This document shows, piece by piece, positions 43,369 to 59,537 of a stretch of DNA of 64,000 nt. Position numbers and translations under genes: made by a program. The notes beneath the pieces were generated by a model, which worked only from the letters and a program-made list of their open reading frames with translations, searched no databases and was not told the origin of the DNA. Positions within the stretch are counted from its first letter, which is position 1. Each line of letters begins with the position of its first letter. The stretch lies in assembly GCF_000716595.1 (NCBI RefSeq), contig NZ_JNXC01000028.1:1-64000 (forward strand). Direction: 5' to 3'. This DNA is from Saccharothrix sp. NRRL B-16314 (GTDB taxonomy: Bacteria; Actinomycetota; Actinomycetes; Mycobacteriales; Pseudonocardiaceae).

Positions 43369-44169
43369 ATGTCGATTCTCGATAAGGTGTGTCTTGACGA
43401 TTTAACACCCCCGGTGGTCCTGGACCGATTAACGGTCGACAGCGGTGTGGTGGCAGTAGCGCGCGAGGACGTCCTGCCGGGCGGGACGAAACAGCGGGCA
43501 ATCGGTCCGTACCTGGTGGACGCCATGGACGGCGGCGTCTCGACATTCGTCTACGCCAGTCCGGCCCCGGGGTTCGCGCAGGTGGCCCTCGCGCACACGA
43601 GTCGACTGCTGGGCGCCGAGTGCGTCCTGTTCTGCGAGTTGCTCGACGGCGATTTCCACGAGTTCTCGCTGCTCGCGCAGTCTTACGGTGCAAGAATCCA
43701 CGCCTGCGCCTCGCTCTACGACGCCGAGGAGGAGGCGGCGGCCTTCAGCGGCGACGACGACCGGGTGTTGAAGCTGCCACTCGGCTTCGGTTGCACCGAA
43801 TACGCGTCGCACCTGCGCCAGGCGCTCGCCCGTGAGTGGGCCAACGTCGTCGCGGAGCTGGGGACGACACCGCGCCGGCTCTGGCTGCCCGTCGGCAGCG
43901 CGACCCTGGCGAACGCGTTCCGCCAGGTGCTGCCCGAGACCGTCGAGCTGCATTGCGTCGACGTGCGGATCCTGGAAGAGAGCGACGAGCGGATCAAGCA
44001 GCTCGGCGAGCTGCCCGGCATCGTGCTGTACCGGAGCGACCAGGAGTTCCTGGAAGCGGCGACCACGCCGCCGCCCTTCCCCTCCAACGCCTTCTACGAC
44101 GCGAAGCTCTGGCCGTTGATCAGGGAACACGCGGCCGATGGCGACCTCTGGTGGAACGTGGCGCGGTGA
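43369..44169 (+). CDS. PLP-dependent (tryptophan-synthase-beta-like) fold protein
   Basis: 266 residues from ATG 43369, with AAGGG upstream. The pattern fits fold-type II PLP enzymes such as ACC deaminase and cysteine desulfhydrase: REDVLPGGTKQRAI with a candidate Schiff-base lysine, ASPAPGFAQVALAHTSRLLG in the place of the serine-gly-asn loop, WLPVGSATLANAF in the place of the phosphate-binding glycine loop, and an ending KLWPLIREHAADGDLWWNVA. It is shorter than typical members (300-350 residues), and the glycine loop is poor in glycine, so it may be a divergent or reduced enzyme. No pathway neighbour clarifies the substrate. Its 5' region is less GC-rich than its neighbours. Confidence 0.65.
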   Translation: MSILDKVCLDDLTPPVVLDRLTVDSGVVAVAREDVLPGGTKQRAIGPYLVDAMDGGVSTFVYASPAPGFAQVALAHTSRLLGAECVLFCELLDGDFHEFSLLAQSYGARIHACASLYDAEEEAAAFSGDDDRVLKLPLGFGCTEYASHLRQALAREWANVVAELGTTPRRLWLPVGSATLANAFRQVLPETVELHCVDVRILEESDERIKQLGELPGIVLYRSDQEFLEAATTPPPFPSNAFYDAKLWPLIREHAADGDLWWNVAR

Positions 44170-44287
44170 ATCGCCCCTGGGGCTGATCACGCTCTGATTG
44201 CCGACGATCGGCGGGCTGACACTTTCGGGTGACACGAGGACCATCACATGGTGTGACCATCCCTGCTCACAAAGTGAGGTGACACCA

Positions 44288-45424
44288 GTGCGGAGAACCC
44301 TGCAACTCCTCGCTGCCGCCTTGCTCGTCGTGCCCCTGCTGGTCGGAACCGCGTCCGCGGCCCCGGGGCTCGTCGAGCAAGTCCAGAAGGTCGGCGAGGA
44401 CGAGGTCGTCTCGACCGTCCTCGACGGCAAGACCCGTTCCACGACGGTCGAGCGACCTGGTTCGTGGTACCTGAAAGCCCACTTCACCGGCCTGCGCCTG
44501 GTCGCGGGCGACGTGCTCACGGTGGCCGACCCGGCCGGCGCCGAGGCCTATCGCTACACCTCCGACGTGACCGCGTCGGGCACGGCCACCGTGGACGCGA
44601 CCGGTTTCTGGGCGATGTCCGTGACCGGCGACAAGGCCGTGATCAGCCTCGAAGGCCGGGACGGCGGACCGGCGCACCCGGCCAGCCGGGTGACCCTCGA
44701 CAAGATCACCCGCGGGTACACGGACGCGGAGATGGACGCCGCGGCGGCGATCGGGCCGCAGAGCATCTGCGGCACGAACGACTACCGCGACGCGGTCTGC
44801 TACCAGTCGAGCAACCCCACCGAGTTCGGCCGGACCAGGGCGGTCGCCAAGCTGCTGCGCAACGGCGGTTCCCTGTGCACGGCGTGGCGGGTCGGCCCGA
44901 ACAACCGGATGCTGACCAACAACCACTGCTTCACCAGCGGCACGGGCATCGAGGTGTGGTTCAACTACCAGTGCCCGACGTGCGGCGGCACCACCTCCGC
45001 GACCGTCACCAAGGTGCTGGTGTCGTCGGTGCTCAAGACGAGCGCGGCGCTGGACTACACGTTGTTCAGCGTGACGAACTTCGCCGCGCTGTCGTCGTTC
45101 GGCTACCTGGAGCTGGACGCGCGGGTGCCGGCGGTCGGCGAGGAGATGTACATCGTCGGCCACCCGGCCGGGAAGCTCAAGAAGCTCTCCCTGCGTGACG
45201 ACCAGAACGGCGGCGGGTACTGCGCCGTGAGCGCGGTCCGGGTGAACGGCAGCTCGTCGCAGTCCGACATCGCCTACCGCTGCGACACCGAGGGCGGCTC
45301 GTCCGGTTCGCCGGTGCTGTCCCGGCGGACGCACAAGGTGATCGGGCTGCACCACTACGGCGGCTGCCCGAACCAGGGTGTCCGCATCGACCTGGTCTAC
45401 GGCCAGATCAGCTCACTACTGTAA
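44288..45424 (+). CDS. Secreted chymotrypsin-fold serine protease
   Basis: 378 residues from GTG 44288 with GAGGTG seven bases upstream. The signal peptide is MRRTLQLLAAALLVVPLLVG, then ASA. The first 150 residues are a beta-rich pro- or accessory region (WYLKAHFTGLRLVAGDVLTV). The protease domain then shows C-x-x-x-R entry (LCTAWRVGPNNRMLTNNHCF, H213), D256 in ALDYTLFSV and S339 in EGGSSGSPVLS, a complete triad. Two Cys-rich loops (YQCPTCGG, GGYCAVS) suggest disulfides. Small TCACA-TGG-TGTGA symmetry lies at 44244-44256 upstream. A hairpin follows the stop. Probably an extracellular nutrient protease. Confidence 0.88.
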   Translation: MRRTLQLLAAALLVVPLLVGTASAAPGLVEQVQKVGEDEVVSTVLDGKTRSTTVERPGSWYLKAHFTGLRLVAGDVLTVADPAGAEAYRYTSDVTASGTATVDATGFWAMSVTGDKAVISLEGRDGGPAHPASRVTLDKITRGYTDAEMDAAAAIGPQSICGTNDYRDAVCYQSSNPTEFGRTRAVAKLLRNGGSLCTAWRVGPNNRMLTNNHCFTSGTGIEVWFNYQCPTCGGTTSATVTKVLVSSVLKTSAALDYTLFSVTNFAALSSFGYLELDARVPAVGEEMYIVGHPAGKLKKLSLRDDQNGGGYCAVSAVRVNGSSSQSDIAYRCDTEGGSSGSPVLSRRTHKVIGLHHYGGCPNQGVRIDLVYGQISSLL

Positions 45425-45436
45425 GGACATCCGGTC

Positions 45437-45472
45437 GGGCCGCGTTCGGGCGCAACCAGCCGAACGCGGCCC
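45437..45472. terminator. Hairpin terminator after the serine protease gene
   Basis: A perfect 13-bp stem (GGGCCGCGTTCGG) with a 10-nt loop, 12 bp after the stop codon. Confidence 0.8.
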
Positions 45473-45589
45473 GTCCCCCTGCCACGTCAACGTCAATAAT
45501 TCACCACTCGCCCGAATGGCTGGTGATTTTCTACCCGACCGTGTCGACACTGGGACGTCCCTGCAACCGCCCTTCCGCCGGAGGCTGCC

Positions 45590-46771
45590 ATGATCCCTCG
45601 TCTGCTCGCCGGGGCGTCCCTCGCCACCTTGCTGATCGCCACACCGCTCGTCTCCCCCACCGCGGCCTCCGCCGCGCCCGATCCCGCCGCGACCAACCCC
45701 GCCGACCTGAACTCCGTGGTGGTCGCGGAGATGCGCGAACGCGGCGCCTCGATCGCCGACACCAGCCGGACCGCCAAGGTGAACGCCACCAGGCAGGCCG
45801 GCGAGTGGGCGTTCGGCACCGCTGTGCTGACCACCGCGGCCGGCTCCGACGACCACCCGGAAGGCTGGCTGTTCGTCGCCCACCGGGCCAAGGGCGCGTG
45901 GACGGTGGCGCTCGAAGGCGAGCCCGCGTTCGCCGACCTGACGTCGCGCGCGCCGATCGTGCCCGCCGAAGAACGCACGTTGCTGGCCGAACAGGACGGC
46001 CGCCAGATCGGCACCACCAGCGCCACCGACGGGCGCACCGGCATGGCGTTGCCGTGGGCGGTCGGGCAGACCTGGTCCATGTGGGGCGGGCCGCACGGCT
46101 GGTCCGGCACCGCCGCGCCGTGGAGCTCGCTCGACCTCGCCGGCGGTGACCAGCGCGTGCTCGCCACCCGCGGCGGCACCGCGTACACGATGTGCACCGG
46201 GTGGATCCGGGTGATCCACGACCGCGGTTACTCCACCGACTACTACCACCTGTGGAACAGCATCAACGTCAACGGCGCGGGCGTGAGCCAGGGGACGTTC
46301 CTCGGCCACACGGGCACGGACGTCACGTGCGGCGGGTCGGCGTCGGGGCGGCACGTGCACTTCGGGTTGCGGCAGAACAGCGCCTACATCGGCATCGCCC
46401 AGCACAACATCGGCAAGTGGGTGCCACAGAACGGCGGCGCCGCCTACCAGGGCTCGGCGTTGCACGGCAGCGCGCGCGTCTACGCCGGTGGTGCGCTGTA
46501 CAACTACGGCGCGCTCGGCTTCACGCAGGGCATCATCGACGCCAACGGCGGCGGGTCTGTCAACAAGCGCACCGGCCCCGGCACCGGTTACGGCGTCGCG
46601 GGTTCCGTGGGCGACGGCGCCACCGTCACCGTCTCCTGCTCCGCGAACGGGACGTCGCACACCGGCCGGTGGGGCACCACCAGCCTGTGGAACCGGCTCA
46701 GCGACGGCACCTGGGTCACCGACGCCTTCATGTGGACCGGCGTGAACGGCCCGATCAACGGCTGGTGCTGA
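45590..46771 (+). CDS. Secreted M23 (LytM-type) peptidase with SH3-like tail
   Basis: 393 residues. The signal peptide (MIPRLLAGASLATLLIATPL, then ASA) is followed by a roughly 130-residue N-terminal domain. The M23 zinc motifs are GPHGWSG with a downstream aspartate in SLDLAGGD, and GRHVHFGLR (H-x-H). STDYYHLWNSINVNGAGVS is the usual strand after the first zinc ligand. Residues about 310-393 form a bacterial SH3-like domain (VNKRTGPGTGYGVAGSV, then WNRLSDGTWVTDAFM) likely to bind peptidoglycan. All three zinc ligands are present, so endopeptidase activity on cell-wall cross-bridges or elastin-like peptides is expected. It is similar in style to Streptomyces secreted LytM peptidases. Confidence 0.88.
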   Translation: MIPRLLAGASLATLLIATPLVSPTAASAAPDPAATNPADLNSVVVAEMRERGASIADTSRTAKVNATRQAGEWAFGTAVLTTAAGSDDHPEGWLFVAHRAKGAWTVALEGEPAFADLTSRAPIVPAEERTLLAEQDGRQIGTTSATDGRTGMALPWAVGQTWSMWGGPHGWSGTAAPWSSLDLAGGDQRVLATRGGTAYTMCTGWIRVIHDRGYSTDYYHLWNSINVNGAGVSQGTFLGHTGTDVTCGGSASGRHVHFGLRQNSAYIGIAQHNIGKWVPQNGGAAYQGSALHGSARVYAGGALYNYGALGFTQGIIDANGGGSVNKRTGPGTGYGVAGSVGDGATVTVSCSANGTSHTGRWGTTSLWNRLSDGTWVTDAFMWTGVNGPINGWC

Positions 46772-46862
46772 TAGCGCGTCGCACCAGGAGTTGTTCGACG
46801 TGACGCGCCACTTGGTCGGCTGTCGCGGATCGTCCGCCGGCGCACCTGATCGGTGGTGACCT

Positions 46863-46903
46863 GTCGGCGGGCGCGGACGGTGCTGCTGTCCGCGCCCGCC
46901 GAC
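46863..46903. terminator. Hairpin terminator after the M23 peptidase gene
   Basis: A perfect 16-bp stem (GTCGGCGGGCGCGGAC) with a 9-nt loop, 91 bp after the stop and 52 bp before the next start. Confidence 0.8.
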
Positions 46904-46955
46904 GACGAGTTCGGCTCGCCGAACGTCGCTTGGCGCGGCGCTAAGGTGCGTCCCC

Positions 46956-48311
46956 GTGGATGCTGCTGATCTCGAGTACCGAGCCCGGTCCTTGTCCGGC
47001 TGCATACCTCCACTCCTGGTCTCCCGGCTTCTCGAGCTCGGCCACAGGAAGGAAGTGGAGTTCCAGGCTCGCCGCGGGGAATGGTTCTGCGCGCGCGAGT
47101 GGGCACGGCTGCTCGGTGACCAGGGGCGGCAGGCCGAGGCGTTGGAGGTGCTCGCTCCGTACGTCGCCACGGGCTGGTGGCCGGCCGCCCACGCCCAGGC
47201 GGAACTGCTGGAGAGCTGGGGACGGGCAGAGGAGGCGATCGCCCTGGCCCGACCGCACGCCGCGGCCGGAGGGCTCTCGCTGGAGTTCTTCGGGCGGCTG
47301 CTGGCCCGGCACGGACATCAGGACGAGGCGCTCGTGTTGTTGAGCGCCGGAATCGAAGACCGGTTGATCGCCACCGCTCTGGTGGAGGTTGCCGAGGGAG
47401 CGGGCAGGGACGAGGACATCGCCGCGCTGCTGGTCGCACGAATTCCGGTCGAGCACCGACGCGAAGACCTCTCGTGCCGGAGCGGCCTCCACCCGGACAC
47501 GGCGATCGGCCTGCTCGCGGCGATCCGCGAACGCCAGGGGCGCGTCGACGATGCGATCGCCCTGCTGCGCACCCGGCAGCACATCACCGCCGTGAACGGC
47601 CACGACCAGTTGGCCGACCTGTTCGCGAGGCATGACCGGATCGGGGAACTGCGCGGGTACGCGGCGTCCGAGTACCACGGGCACGCCGCGAAGCGCCTGG
47701 CCGAGGTGTTGGAGGGGCGCGGCGACGTGGAAGGCGCGATCGCCGTGTACCGGGAGCCGGGCGACTCACCTGCGCGTCTGCACCACGGTTCGGTCCGACT
47801 GGCGGAACTCCTGGCCCGGCGTGGCCGGGGCGACGAGGCGATCGCGGTGATGCGCGTGGTCGCGGACTCCCCCGGTGGCGCGGAGGACTGGATCGTCGAC
47901 ACGCTGTGCACCCTGTACGCCGACCACAGCCGCGCCCGGGACGGCCTGGCCTACCTCGACACCCTCACGGCGCGCCGCGACGGCGAGGAGGAGTGGGCCT
48001 TCTTCAGGCTGCGGCTTCGGCTCCTGGCCGGCTGCGGATCGCTCGATGACGCAATCGCGCAGGCACGTACGCACCCGGAGCGCGACACCTGGTACGCGGC
48101 CCGGACCATCTCCGACCTGCTCGCCGAGGCCGGTCGGACCGAGGAGGCGGTCACGGCCCTGGAAGCGCACCCTCCCGCCAACTCCACCGTGCTGGCGGGG
48201 CACCTCGTCGACCTCGGTCGGATCAAGGACGCGGTGGCAGTCCTCCAGCGCGAGCCCGAGCCCGTCGTTCCTCCCTGGACGGACGCTTTCCCCACCGAAC
48301 CCCCGTTCTGA
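46956..48311 (+). CDS. TPR-like helical-repeat protein
   Basis: 451 residues from GTG 46956; no earlier start fits after the terminator, and no strong Shine-Dalgarno is seen. The protein is a chain of about 34-residue helical pairs (LAELLARRGRGDEAIAVMRVV, LADLFARHDRIGELRGYAA, LLAEAGRTEEAVTALEAHP) with the small-residue spacing of tetratricopeptide or Sel1-like repeats. There is no signal peptide, membrane helix or catalytic motif. Such proteins usually act as intracellular binding scaffolds, and many actinobacterial genomes carry several copies of this family. It converges on the CBM2-bearing kinase gene with 63 bp between stops. Confidence 0.78.
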   Translation: MDAADLEYRARSLSGCIPPLLVSRLLELGHRKEVEFQARRGEWFCAREWARLLGDQGRQAEALEVLAPYVATGWWPAAHAQAELLESWGRAEEAIALARPHAAAGGLSLEFFGRLLARHGHQDEALVLLSAGIEDRLIATALVEVAEGAGRDEDIAALLVARIPVEHRREDLSCRSGLHPDTAIGLLAAIRERQGRVDDAIALLRTRQHITAVNGHDQLADLFARHDRIGELRGYAASEYHGHAAKRLAEVLEGRGDVEGAIAVYREPGDSPARLHHGSVRLAELLARRGRGDEAIAVMRVVADSPGGAEDWIVDTLCTLYADHSRARDGLAYLDTLTARRDGEEEWAFFRLRLRLLAGCGSLDDAIAQARTHPERDTWYAARTISDLLAEAGRTEEAVTALEAHPPANSTVLAGHLVDLGRIKDAVAVLQREPEPVVPPWTDAFPTEPPF

Positions 48312-48374
48312 CACCGCACCCGGTGGGCCGGCGGTCGAACGCTCGATCCGGTCGGGCTGTGTGCCGCTCCGCGT

Positions 48375-49802
48375 TCACCTCACCCTGGCGCCGGACGTGC
48401 AGGTCACGTCCGGGTTCGGTGTCGCGGGGCCGTTGGCGGTGAAGCCGAACGTGGTGGAGCCGTCCACGGGCACTTTCGCGTTGTGGTCGGCGTTGAAAAC
48501 CCTCACCGACCCGGCTTCCGCGGTGAACGTGCCGTTCCACAGGTTGCTGATCACGTGGCCGGTCGGCTGGGGCCAGGTCACGGTCCACCCGCCGAGAGCG
48601 CGCTCGGCGGCGTTGCGCACCGTCACCAGGGCCTGGTAACCGCCCGGCCAGGAGTTTGTGATCTTGAGGTCGGCGTCGCAGTCGGCCGACGACGTCGCCG
48701 AGTCGGTCTGCACCGCGTCGTCGTCCGCGGAAGCGGTCGTCACGGGAACGGTCGTCGCGGGAACGGCGGACGAACTGGTGTTGCTCGTCGGGGCGGGCAG
48801 GGCGTTGTCGGCCGGTTCGTCGTCCCCCACGAGGTCGACGACCACCACACCGCCGACGACCAGCGCCGCCGCACCGGCCGCCAACGCGATCCTCCGCCAG
48901 GGCACCCGACGAGGCATGACCAGCGGCATCGTGTCCCGAACCGGCTCCGCTACCTGCTCCGCGACCGGTTCCGGCTCCGGCTCGGCGAAGGGCAGCGCCC
49001 GGCCCTCCACGACCGCGCCCAGCAGACCGTGCAGCTCGGCCATCGTCGGCCGCTCCAACGGCTCGCGCACCAGCACCCGCATCAGCACGTCACCCAACGG
49101 ACCGGGGAACCGCAGCGGCGCCACCTCCGCCTCCGACACCCGCCGCAGCAACGCGTAGGGGTTGTCGGTGGTGCCGAACGGCGGGTGGCCTTCGAGCGCC
49201 GCGAACAGCGTCGCGCCCAGCGAGTACACGTCGGACGCGAACACCGCGTCCTCCCCCGCCGCCACCTCGGGCGCGAGGAACGCGGGCGTGCCGACGATGG
49301 CCCGCGCGTCCGTCACCGTGCCCTCGCCGATGGCCCGCGCGATGCCGAAGTCGGCGATCTTCGCGGTGCCGTCGTCGGCCAGCAGGATGTTGAACGTCGA
49401 GACGTCCCGGTGCACGATCCCCGCCGCGTGCGCCGCTGCCAGCGCCGACGCGACCTGCCACCCGACCCCCGCGACCAGGGCTTCCGGCAGCGGACCGCGC
49501 TCGTCGACCAGCTCGGCCAACGTCCGCGACGGCAGGTACTCCATCACCAGGCAGGGCTTGCCACCGTGCTCCACGACGTCGTGCACGGTCACCGCGTGCG
49601 GGTGCCGCAACCGGGCCGCGACCCGACCCTCCCGCAACGTCCGGCCCACCGCGTCCGCCGAGTCACCAGCGCCGAGGAACTTGACCGCGACCGCGCGCCC
49701 CAGCCGCTCGTCGCGCGCCCGCCAGACGACACCACCGGCACCACGCCCGACCAACGCCACAAGCCGATACCGCCCGGCGATGAGCTCGTCCCGTTCCGAC
49801 AC
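48375..49802 (-). CDS. Transmembrane Ser/Thr kinase with extracellular CBM2 cellulose-binding domain
   Basis: 475 residues from ATG 49802. The kinase domain (about 10-265) has GRGAGGVVWRARD, AVAVKFLGAG, GIVHRDVSTFNILL (Ser in place of the catalytic-loop Lys), IADFGIARA and GTPAFLAPEV. One membrane helix is at about 302-322 (IALAAGAAALVVGGVVVVDL). Beyond a Thr/Ser linker, residues 375-474 form a CBM2 domain: CDADLKITNSWPGGYQ, ALGGWTVTWPQPTG, NLWNGTF, then FNADHNAKV and a closing cysteine. Two of the three binding-face aromatics of CBM2a are present and the third is His. The same family ends the secreted mannanase at 20832-22181. The receptor would touch cellulose or chitin outside and phosphorylate inside; this reading is inference from architecture. 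Confidence 0.9.
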   Translation of the reverse strand: MSERDELIAGRYRLVALVGRGAGGVVWRARDERLGRAVAVKFLGAGDSADAVGRTLREGRVAARLRHPHAVTVHDVVEHGGKPCLVMEYLPSRTLAELVDERGPLPEALVAGVGWQVASALAAAHAAGIVHRDVSTFNILLADDGTAKIADFGIARAIGEGTVTDARAIVGTPAFLAPEVAAGEDAVFASDVYSLGATLFAALEGHPPFGTTDNPYALLRRVSEAEVAPLRFPGPLGDVLMRVLVREPLERPTMAELHGLLGAVVEGRALPFAEPEPEPVAEQVAEPVRDTMPLVMPRRVPWRRIALAAGAAALVVGGVVVVDLVGDDEPADNALPAPTSNTSSSAVPATTVPVTTASADDDAVQTDSATSSADCDADLKITNSWPGGYQALVTVRNAAERALGGWTVTWPQPTGHVISNLWNGTFTAEAGSVRVFNADHNAKVPVDGSTTFGFTANGPATPNPDVTCTSGARVR

Positions 49803-49889
49803 AGACAGACGCTACTTCGACACCCGACCCACCGGCCACCCTCATCCGTCGGACACCGAAATTGATCACTCAGCGTAATCGACGCGAAC

Positions 49890-49948
49890 GGCCGGATCGG
49901 GACGGCGTCCGCGCGGGGTTCCCGCGCTTCCGCCATTCCGATCCGGCC
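49890..49948 (-). terminator. Candidate terminator of the PKS-acyl-CoA dehydrogenase operon
   Basis: GGCCGGATCGG (49890-49900) pairs with CCGATCCGGCC (49938-49948), and a G-C-rich inner stem can fold between them. It lies 21 bp after the acyl-CoA dehydrogenase stop in the direction of transcription. Confidence 0.55.
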
Positions 49949-49968
49949 GCTTCCACCAACCGAACCGC

Positions 49969-51135
49969 TTACGTCCGCCGTGGCACCGGCACGACGTAGC
50001 GACCGAACACCAGCTCGCGCAGCACGTCGTCCCCGCCCTCGACGATCGAGACGTACCGGATGTCCCGCATGAGCTTCCCGATCGGCATGTCGTTGGTGTA
50101 GCCGAGCCCGCCGAACATCTCCGAGCCGACGCTCGCCACGTCCCAGCCCGCCTGCCCGCAGAACATCTTCGCGGTCAGCGCCGACTTCACCGTGCCCTGC
50201 CGGTTGAACAGCGCCGGCGCGTCCGGGTCGGCCATGATCTTGTCGAAGTCGCGGGCCGAGCGGAGCAGGTGGCTCTTCATGACGTCGATCTGCATCTCCA
50301 TCTGGCCCAGCCGCTGCGCGAACACCGGGCTCTCCAGGAGCGTGCCGTCGCGGAACGGCTTCGTCTTGGCGTAGTTCATGCAGTGGTCGCGGATGCGCCG
50401 CGCGATGCCGAGCGCCGTGGTCGCGATCAGGATGCGGCTGGCGTTCAGGCCGATCTCCAGCAGGCGCAGGCCGGAACCCGCGAGCTGGTTGGCGGCTGGC
50501 ACCCGGACGTCCTTCAACGACACCTGGTACGTGTGCGACGCGCGGAGGCCGATGACGTCCCACCGCTTGACGATCTCCACCCCCGGCGTGCCGCGCGGCA
50601 CCACGATGGCCGGGTAGTCCTCCGGGTCGTCCGCCGAGCGGGCGATGACCACGAGGAAGTCGGCGAAGTCCGTGTTGGTGGAGAAGAACTTCTCGCCGTT
50701 GAGGACGAGGTCGCCGCCGTCCTTCGCGACCATGGTCTCGATCTTGCCGAGCTCGCTGCCCGCGGTGCGCTCGCTGCCGAGCGACGCGCAGAACGTGCCG
50801 CCCGCCGCCATCGGGGCCAGGTACCGCTGCTTCAGCTCGTCCGACCCGTACAGCTGCACCATCGTGGTGCCGAGGATCGAGATGAACAGCGTGAAGGCCA
50901 CGCCCGCGTCACCGTAGGACAGCTCGTTGACGATCTCGACGCTGTCCTCCAGCGTGAGCCCGCGGCCACCCAGCTCCTCCGGCAGCCACCAGTTCGCCAG
51001 GCCGGTCTCGCGGAACTTCTCGTACACCTCCAACGGCTTGTCGGTCAGCTCGTCGAGTCGCGCCTCGTCGGTGCCGAGCTCATCCCGGACGAACCGGCGC
51101 ACGGCCTTAAGGTCTTCTGCCTTCATCGGTCCCAT
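49969..51135 (-). CDS. Acyl-CoA dehydrogenase family protein of the PKS cluster
   Basis: 388 residues from ATG 51135, which lies 4 nt after the PKS stop, so the two are translationally coupled; ATG 51126 is an alternative. The acyl-CoA dehydrogenase fold is complete: [91 protein letters not shown] and [11 protein letters not shown], where the Glu is the likely base. In polyketide clusters such enzymes desaturate acyl chains on CoA or ACP, or make special extender units. With no extender genes in view, I suggest a post-PKS or chain-desaturating oxidation without naming the substrate. It is the last gene before a hairpin. Confidence 0.85.
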   Translation of the reverse strand: MGPMKAEDLKAVRRFVRDELGTDEARLDELTDKPLEVYEKFRETGLANWWLPEELGGRGLTLEDSVEIVNELSYGDAGVAFTLFISILGTTMVQLYGSDELKQRYLAPMAAGGTFCASLGSERTAGSELGKIETMVAKDGGDLVLNGEKFFSTNTDFADFLVVIARSADDPEDYPAIVVPRGTPGVEIVKRWDVIGLRASHTYQVSLKDVRVPAANQLAGSGLRLLEIGLNASRILIATTALGIARRIRDHCMNYAKTKPFRDGTLLESPVFAQRLGQMEMQIDVMKSHLLRSARDFDKIMADPDAPALFNRQGTVKSALTAKMFCGQAGWDVASVGSEMFGGLGYTNDMPIGKLMRDIRYVSIVEGGDDVLRELVFGRYVVPVPRRT

Positions 51136-51139
51136 CACT

Positions 51140-59286
<8,147 letters not shown>

Positions 59287-59287
<1 letters not shown>

Positions 59288-59505
59288 CACTTCACACCTT
59301 CCCCAGCAGTGCAACGGCAGTTCATCGATCCGGTGCTCAGCCGGAGGTGGTCGAGCCGACGCCGGACGACGACCCGTCCGGCGACGACACGCCCGCGCGC
59401 CCCGACGCGGCCCGCGTCCCGGTCGGCAGCCCGACCCGGACCGGCGCCCGCCCCACCAGCGGGGGTGGTGCGCCGGTCCGCACTCGTCTCTCTGTCCTTC
59501 GTCAT
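59287..59505 (-). CDS. Small basic ORF between two PKS genes, doubtful
   Basis: 72 codons from ATG 59505. Its stop (TGA 59287-59289) overlaps the PKS start in the TGATG arrangement used by coupled genes. The product is rich in Arg, Ala and Gly and resembles no known protein, and its codon third positions are only moderately GC-rich. It may be chance, a leader that couples translation across the 250-bp gap between the two PKS genes, or a decayed piece. Confidence 0.2.
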
Positions 59506-59537
59506 CGCCCGGCCCGTCTTGCCTGGTCCGTCGTTCC

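Noticed and set aside
44244..44256. TCACA-TGG-TGTGA as a CRP-type site before the serine protease
   Set aside because: The half-site order and 3-bp spacing differ from the CRP consensus, so it is mentioned only as local symmetry.
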